DNA of 5,528 bases from Oscillibacter sp. (lineage in GTDB: Bacteria > Bacillota > Clostridia > Oscillospirales > Oscillospiraceae). The notes beneath the pieces were generated by a model. That model worked only from the letters and a program-made list of their open reading frames with translations, was not told the origin of the DNA and did not search any database. The stretch lies in the NCBI GenBank assembly GCA_003522105.1, contig DPGF01000075.1:1-5528 (forward strand), read 5' to 3'. This document shows positions 1 to 3,401 of the stretch, piece by piece (position 1 is the first letter of the stretch; the number at the start of each line of letters is the position of its first letter). Made by a program: the position numbers and the translations under genes.

Positions 1-65
1 TCAGTCGATTGATATATTACCGGTCGGTGAAGTCCGCAGAGCGTCCTTTTTAGCCGGTTTTCACT
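1..65 (-). other. 5' leader of an unseen leftward gene (partial)
   Basis: This is the stretch downstream of the minus-strand promoter. It contains no start codon. It can form two alternative short helices: ACCGG (19-23) with CCGGT (54-58), and GTGAA (27-31) with TTCAC (60-64). I do not recognise a known riboswitch class in it. It may be a structured leader cut by the window edge, or a small RNA. On the plus strand the same pairings are too weak for a convincing terminator. Confidence 0.3.
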
Positions 66-71
66 CCCCTT

Positions 72-101
72 AGAATAGCAAAAAAAGCAAGGTTCTGTCA
101 A
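72..101 (-). promoter_or_regulatory. Sigma-A promoter firing leftward out of the window
   Basis: Read on the minus strand, a perfect -35 box TTGACA (101-96) is followed after 18 bp by TATTCT (77-72), a good -10 box. Transcription would start near position 65 and run off the left edge. No ATG occurs on the minus strand between there and position 1, so the leader of the unseen gene is at least about 65 nt. The match to consensus is seen directly; activity is inferred. Confidence 0.6.
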
Positions 102-194
102 GGAGAAGAGGGAATTCGGGAGACTGAAAATATTAGGGAAAAGAGAGAAATCACCTTAAAAACACAAAAAAACGCAAAAAGAGGGGAAAAACGA
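102..194. other. A-rich spacer between divergent promoters
   Basis: This stretch has no credible gene. It is very purine- and A-rich on the plus strand, especially 159-190, where A-tracts lie immediately upstream of the folT -35 box. That position and composition would suit an UP-element-like contribution to the promoter, but this is inference from composition only. Short open frames here have no ribosome-binding site. Confidence 0.4.
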
Positions 195-223
195 TTGACG
201 AGCCTTGTGCAGCCTGCTATGCT
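195..223 (+). promoter_or_regulatory. Sigma-A promoter of the folT riboswitch transcript
   Basis: TTGACG (195-200) and TATGCT (218-223) are separated by an optimal 17 bp. The predicted start near 229-231 places the riboswitch aptamer about 35 nt into the RNA and the folT start codon about 300 nt into it. The upstream DNA is A-tract rich. The boxes are seen directly; the start point is inferred. Confidence 0.75.
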
Positions 224-229
224 GAGCCT

Positions 230-260
230 GCACAGAGCGAAAAAAATAAAGTCTCTGTGC
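230..260 (+). repeat. Hairpin at the extreme 5' end of the folT leader
   Basis: GCACAGAG (230-237) and CTCTGTGC (253-260) form a perfect 8-bp stem around a 15-nt A-rich loop. It begins at the predicted transcription start and ends 5 nt before the riboswitch P1 helix. There is no T-tract after it, so it is not a terminator. A likely role is 5'-end protection of the leader or insulation of aptamer folding; a DNA operator is the alternative. Confidence 0.55.
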
Positions 261-265
261 GCATC

Positions 266-378
266 GGCAGAGTAGGAAACCATGTGTTACGCGAAGAGCG
301 AGTAGTGCCGTCGGGATGGGAAGTTGCCCGCGGACGAAAAACCCATGGTTTGCAGTATGGTTTCCGCATCCGCTTGCC
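266..378 (+). promoter_or_regulatory. Tetrahydrofolate (THF) riboswitch aptamer
   Basis: The RNA would bind reduced folates and control folT. Elements matching the clostridial THF (folT-motif) riboswitch are visible in order: GGCAGAGTAG at 266-275, GGGATG at 313-318, and GCATCCGCTTGCC at 366-378. P1 pairs GGCAG (266-270) with TTGCC (374-378). P2 is a 9-bp helix, GGAAACCAT (275-283) with ATGGTTTCC (357-365). The family's loop-to-junction pseudoknot is available as GGATG (314-318) with CATCC (367-371). The gene downstream encodes a FolT-type transporter, which fits the class exactly. Family assignment rests on remembered consensus and the pairings, not a covariance search. Helices P3 and P4 were not resolved with certainty. 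Confidence 0.88.
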
Positions 379-402
379 ACTCAGAAGAGAGTTTATTGTG
401 AG

Positions 403-455
403 GCCTCTCCTCCGCGTGGTTCCTGCCATCCGGGGGAAGAGGTGTTTTCTTTTTT
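403..455 (+). terminator. Intrinsic terminator / riboswitch expression platform
   Basis: CCTCT (404-408) pairs with AGAGG (438-442). After one bulged A (437), CCTCC (409-413) pairs with GGGGG (432-436, one G-U), giving about 10 bp with an 18-nt loop. A T-rich run (445-455, one C) follows at once. Lying between the aptamer and the folT ribosome-binding site, it is the likely ligand-dependent OFF switch: folate bound, terminator formed, transport gene silenced. The sense of regulation is inferred from the THF riboswitch class. No strong antiterminator was found. Confidence 0.72.
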
Positions 456-528
456 CGCCGGATCAAGCCGTTCCGCGCGGCACCGCAGCCGCAGGGAAAT
501 TTCGAAATGAAAAAAGGAGGTCCTCACA

Positions 529-1167
529 ATGTTTCCTGAGATCGCACAGTTGTCCCCCGCCGTATGGGGAATTCTGATCGCCGCAGCCGCCGCGCTGGTC
601 GTGACGGTTGTGCTGACCTGCCGCGCATCTTCCCTCTCTACGCGCAAGATGGTCACCATCGCCATGCTCATCGCCGTTTATGTGGTGCTCAGTCTGGTCG
701 GCACGCTGAACCTTTGGTGGATCCGCATCAGCGTGGATTCTTTGCCCATTATCCTCGGCGCGTTGCTCTATGGGCCGGTCGGCGGCCTGCTTGTCGGTCT
801 GCTCGGGAGCCTGATGAATCAGCTCATCACCTATGGACTCACGGCGACGACCGTGCTGTGGGTTATTCCCGCCGCCGCACGCGGCCTGATGATCGGCGCT
901 TACGCCAAAAAGTGCCATTTTGAGCTTTCCAGCGCAAAGATCGTCGGTGTGCTGTGCGTGACGGCCGTTGTCGTTACCGCGCTCAACACGGGAGCGATGT
1001 ATCTCGACAGCGTCATCAACGGCTATTACAACTATGCCTATGTGTTCGGCGGCGTGATCACCCGCGTGATCGCCGGCGTTGCAACGGCGTTGGTCATGTC
1101 CTTCGTGGCACCCCCGGTCGTGGGCATGCTCGACCGCTCGCTCCGCACGGTGCGCACGGCACAGTAA
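529..1167 (+). CDS. folT: ECF transporter S component, folate-specific (FolT family)
   Basis: This is the substrate-binding membrane subunit of an energy-coupling-factor vitamin importer. It captures folate outside the cell and delivers it when combined with the shared EcfA/A'/T module, which is not encoded here. The 212-aa protein has the family signature around 64-123: RISVDSLPIILGALLYGPVG, then GLLVG, then the TTVLWVIPAAARGLMIG stretch. Hydrophobic segments lie at about 41-59, 71-100, 107-125, 137-157 and 172-193. An extra N-terminal hydrophobic helix (about 11-30) precedes the usual family start. The start is firm: AAGGAGG (514-520) sits 8 nt upstream of the ATG. Expression is placed under the THF riboswitch and attenuator upstream, which independently supports folate as substrate. 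The gene appears monocistronic, ending just before a strong terminator. Confidence 0.9.
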   Translation: MFPEIAQLSPAVWGILIAAAAALVVTVVLTCRASSLSTRKMVTIAMLIAVYVVLSLVGTLNLWWIRISVDSLPIILGALLYGPVGGLLVGLLGSLMNQLITYGLTATTVLWVIPAAARGLMIGAYAKKCHFELSSAKIVGVLCVTAVVVTALNTGAMYLDSVINGYYNYAYVFGGVITRVIAGVATALVMSFVAPPVVGMLDRSLRTVRTAQ

Positions 1168-1180
1168 AAAAATATTCAAA

Positions 1181-1215
1181 AAAGAGGGACGCAGTTGAAA
1201 ACTGCGTCCCTCTTT
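1181..1215. terminator. Bidirectional intrinsic terminator between folT and the methyltransferase gene
   Basis: A perfect 16-bp inverted repeat (1181-1196 with 1200-1215) encloses a GAA triloop. Read rightward, the stem ends in CTCTTT followed by a T-rich stretch (1213-1224). Read leftward, the stem ends in TCTTT and runs into T-rich sequence (1180-1165). It sits exactly between convergent genes: folT stops at 1167 and the minus-strand methyltransferase stops at 1218. It should terminate both transcripts. Confidence 0.92.
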
Positions 1216-1217
1216 AC

Positions 1218-2366
1218 TTATTTTCTATCGTTTTCTGCGAGCGAGAGGAGAGTTTGCTCAAAGCCGTACTGCTCGCGGAGGCGGCGCGCTTCGGCGAGCT
1301 TTTTTGTGCCGCGCTTTCCCGTGCGGCGGCAGCGCAGCATCAGGTTTTTCGGCGAATGGGCAAAGTCGATGAACTCGATGACGTCGACGTCGTAGCCCTC
1401 GTCCTCCAGAACGGCGGCGCGGATGGCGTCGGTCAGGAGCGCCGAAAAACGCTCCTGAAACAGTCCGTGGGAGAGGAGAATGTCGAAGTCGCCGCCCCTG
1501 CAGATGGTCTTGTTGACCTCGTGCTGGCAGCAGGGGACGGAGAAGATGTGCTCCACGCCGCGCGAGATGGCGTAGTGCAGGGCATAGTCGGTCGCGGTGT
1601 CGCAGGCGTGGAGGGTGACGAGCATGTCGATGTGCTCATCGTAGAGCACATCGCGCGTCACGTCGGCGACGACGAAGCGCAGACCTTCGTAGCCGTAGCG
1701 CGCGGCGACCTCATTGCAGTGCGCGACCACGTCCTCTTTCAAGTCGTAGCCGATGATCTTTGCACGCACGCCGCGCTTGACGGCAAAATAGTAGTAGAGC
1801 ACGAACGTGAGGTACGATTTGCCGCAGCCAAAGTCGAGAATGGTGATCTCGTCGCGCCCGTAGGAGCGGAAGGCGTCGTCCACAAGCTCGATGAAACGGT
1901 TGATCTGCTTATATTTGTCGTACTTTGCCTTGACGATCTTGAACTCCGGCGTAAAAACGCCGAGATCGACGAGGGCGGGGATGTTCTCGCCCTCCTGCAG
2001 GATATATTCCTTCTTGCGGTTGTGCGAGGCTGCGGCGGCGCGGGACGCGCCGGACTTGGCGGTGCATTTGTACGCGCCGTTCGCCTTGCGGACGTACTGG
2101 CGCGTCTCCGTCTCGGTGCAGAGCGTGACGGAGCGGAAGAGGCCGTCCAGCTCCTGATCGAAGGTCTCGAGCAGCGCGCCGCGCGCAACGTTGCGGTGCG
2201 AGACCTTCTGCCCCTGCTGGTATTCAAGCTGGAAGAAGGCCTTGCCGCGCAGGGTGAGCGGCCGCACGGTGACGCGCGAGTGGCCGATGCGCGCGACCGG
2301 CTCGGCGAGGACGAGCTTGGTGAGCGTGCCGAGACGCTCGGCAAGGTCACTTAGAACGATGCTCAT
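1218..2366 (-). CDS. Class I SAM-dependent methyltransferase, uncharacterised (Methyltransf_32-like)
   Basis: This 382-aa protein should transfer a methyl group from S-adenosylmethionine to an unknown acceptor. The Rossmann-type core begins near 174. Motif I is DFGCGKSYL (178-186), the acidic SAM-ribose position is in GYDLKED (206-212), motif III is VADV (233-236), and LHACDTATDYAL (252-263) occupies the motif IV region. PCCQHEVN (278-285) is a further family signature. These motifs resemble the Methyltransf_32 / METTL25-RRNAD1 group, recalled rather than searched. Residues 1-125 form a separate N-terminal region, with a basic stretch about 93-121 that might contact nucleic acid (inference). 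Its ATG overlaps the rsmI stop as ATGA, implying translational coupling; a moderate AGAGAGG site lies 8 nt upstream. Cytoplasmic, with no signal or membrane segments. An RNA substrate is plausible from the operon partner but unproven. Confidence 0.85.
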   Translation of the reverse strand: MSIVLSDLAERLGTLTKLVLAEPVARIGHSRVTVRPLTLRGKAFFQLEYQQGQKVSHRNVARGALLETFDQELDGLFRSVTLCTETETRQYVRKANGAYKCTAKSGASRAAAASHNRKKEYILQEGENIPALVDLGVFTPEFKIVKAKYDKYKQINRFIELVDDAFRSYGRDEITILDFGCGKSYLTFVLYYYFAVKRGVRAKIIGYDLKEDVVAHCNEVAARYGYEGLRFVVADVTRDVLYDEHIDMLVTLHACDTATDYALHYAISRGVEHIFSVPCCQHEVNKTICRGGDFDILLSHGLFQERFSALLTDAIRAAVLEDEGYDVDVIEFIDFAHSPKNLMLRCRRTGKRGTKKLAEARRLREQYGFEQTLLSLAENDRK

Positions 2367-3247
2367 GCGCCGAACCTCTCTTTGAGCGCAAGATGCGCGG
2401 CGTACAGCTCGTTTTTGCTGTAGGTGTTGTTCTCGTCCTTCAAAAGCAGCTTGATCGCGTCCTTGGCCGTGCAGTCGTTCTGCACCATGCAGTCCACGAG
2501 CAGCGCCTCGGGCGAGGTGATGTGCTCCACTTCGCGCAGGCGATAATCGTCGCAGACCTCGACGATGAGGGCGTATTCGCCCTTTTCGTAGGTCTCCTTG
2601 GCGATGAGCTGCGCCTTGACCTCCTCGGGTGTGCCGCGGAAGGTCATCTCGTGGAGCTTCGTCATGTCGTTGCAGAGACAGAGACGAAGCTGCGCGCCTT
2701 CCTCGATGAAGAAGTCGATGACACTCATGATGCGCTTGGGGGACTCGTAAAAGGCGTAGGTCGCGGTGTCGCCCTTGCGCATCATCATGAGAACGCGGCG
2801 GCGGTCGGCCGTCTCGCGCGGGAAAAAGCCGTAGAAGAGGAAACTCGAGAGGTCAAAGCCTGAGATCGAGAGCGCATTGACCGCCGCGCAGCAGCCGGGC
2901 ACGCCGACGACGCGGATGCCGTTTTCGACCGCCGCGCGAATGAGCTCGTTGCCGGGGTCGGAGATGCAGGGCGTGCCTGCGTCGGTGATGACGGCAATGT
3001 CCTTGCCGGAGGCAAGCTGCTCGATGAACCACTTGGCCTTGCCGTATTCGTTGAATTTGTGGTTGGCGCTCAGACTGTTGCCGCGGATGCCAAGCTTGTT
3101 GAGCAGCACTACGCTGCGGCGGGTGTCCTCGGCGGCGATGATGTCGGCGGTGGAAAGAATTTCGCGGCCGCGCTCGGACATGTCACGCGAGTTGCCGATG
3201 GGCGTTGCGACGATATAAAGGGTTCCTGTGGTCTTCTGTTCGTCCAT
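2363..3247 (-). CDS. rsmI: 16S rRNA (cytidine(1402)-2'-O)-methyltransferase RsmI
   Basis: RsmI methylates the 2'-OH of C1402 in the decoding centre of 16S rRNA, using SAM and a tetrapyrrole-methylase fold. From the start chosen here the protein is 294 aa, close to the family length. Motifs in order are GTLYIVATPIGN (8-19), EDTR (40-43), TDAGTPCISDPG (88-99), VPGCCAAVNAL (116-126), YESPKR (167-172) and TKLHE (196-200). The C-terminal helix-turn-helix-like domain follows (about 260-288, TAKDAIKLLL...). Variations from the common pattern are TDAG for SDAG, PGCC for PGPS, and NDMTK for RELTK. I chose the ATG at 3247 because GGAGGA (3257-3252) precedes it by 4 nt. An in-frame ATG at 3277 would add 10 residues, but it lacks a ribosome-binding site and overlaps a promoter -10 box. 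It is the first gene of a two-gene operon. Confidence 0.93.
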   Translation of the reverse strand: MDEQKTTGTLYIVATPIGNSRDMSERGREILSTADIIAAEDTRRSVVLLNKLGIRGNSLSANHKFNEYGKAKWFIEQLASGKDIAVITDAGTPCISDPGNELIRAAVENGIRVVGVPGCCAAVNALSISGFDLSSFLFYGFFPRETADRRRVLMMMRKGDTATYAFYESPKRIMSVIDFFIEEGAQLRLCLCNDMTKLHEMTFRGTPEEVKAQLIAKETYEKGEYALIVEVCDDYRLREVEHITSPEALLVDCMVQNDCTAKDAIKLLLKDENNTYSKNELYAAHLALKERFGA

Positions 3248-3251
3248 AAGA

Positions 3252-3257
3252 TCCTCC
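3252..3257 (-). promoter_or_regulatory. Ribosome-binding site that fixes the rsmI start
   Basis: On the minus strand GGAGGA is followed by TCTT and then ATG (3247-3245). The spacing suits that ATG and not the upstream in-frame ATG at 3277-3275, so the shorter protein is preferred. Confidence 0.88.
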
Positions 3258-3275
3258 AAAAGCAAATTATTTCTC

Positions 3276-3317
3276 ATTATAAAATAACAGTATAGCCTAT
3301 TTTCTGCCGCCTTGCAA
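3276..3317 (-). promoter_or_regulatory. Promoter region of the rsmI-methyltransferase operon
   Basis: Two readings exist on the minus strand. TTGCAA (3317-3312), 17 bp, then TATACT (3294-3289) has both boxes and would give a leader of about 35 nt. A consensus TATAAT (3281-3276) lies closer but has no recognisable -35 at 16-18 bp; it would give a leader of about 22 nt. The first -35 box falls at the centre of a perfect palindrome. Which is used cannot be decided from sequence alone. Confidence 0.6.
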
Positions 3318-3325
3318 GGCGGCAG
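3304..3325. repeat. Perfect 22-bp palindrome in the divergent promoter region
   Basis: CTGCCGCCTTG (3304-3314) is the exact reverse complement of CAAGGCGGCAG (3315-3325). No T-tract follows on either strand (AAAATAGG leftward, ACGCGGGG rightward), so an intrinsic terminator is unlikely. It covers the candidate rsmI -35 box and lies about 16 bp upstream of the protease -35 region. This position suits a binding site for a dimeric regulator, which is an inference. A former transcription-stop hairpin is the alternative. Confidence 0.75.
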
Positions 3326-3341
3326 ACGCGGGGAATTTCAT

Positions 3342-3369
3342 TTGCTTTTTGTTCCCGCCGCGATATAAT
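3342..3369 (+). promoter_or_regulatory. Promoter of the S41 protease operon
   Basis: A consensus -10 box TATAAT (3364-3369) is preceded at 16 bp by TTGCTT (3342-3347), a partial -35 match. Transcription would begin near 3376, giving a leader of about 26 nt that carries AAAGGAG (3388-3394), 7 nt before the ATG. Confidence 0.68.
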
Positions 3370-3401
3370 GAGAGAACAGCAACGAGCAAAGGAGAATTTC
3401 C

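Noticed and set aside
477..492. Small hairpin GCGGC / GCCGC upstream of the folT ribosome-binding site
   Set aside because: A 5-bp stem in GC-rich DNA is expected by chance; it does not include the ribosome-binding site and has no T-tract.
257..577. 106-codon plus-strand open frame upstream of folT
   Set aside because: It begins with GTG without a ribosome-binding site and lies across the riboswitch and terminator, whose structure explains the sequence.
463..1179. 238-codon minus-strand open frame opposite folT
   Set aside because: His/Asp/Arg-rich product typical of the antisense of a hydrophobic membrane protein gene; folT has a clear ribosome-binding site and family signature.
954..2354. 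466-codon plus-strand open frame across the folT end and the whole methyltransferase gene
   Set aside because: It is antisense to a methyltransferase with clear motifs, runs through the terminator hairpin at 1181-1215, and has no recognisable domain. GC-rich codon use leaves such shadow frames open.
2393..2863. 156-codon plus-strand open frame opposite rsmI
   Set aside because: Antisense shadow of rsmI, with no domain signature and no ribosome-binding site.
3304..3325. Palindrome read as an intrinsic terminator
   Set aside because: No T-tract follows on either strand, and both neighbouring genes start rather than end here.
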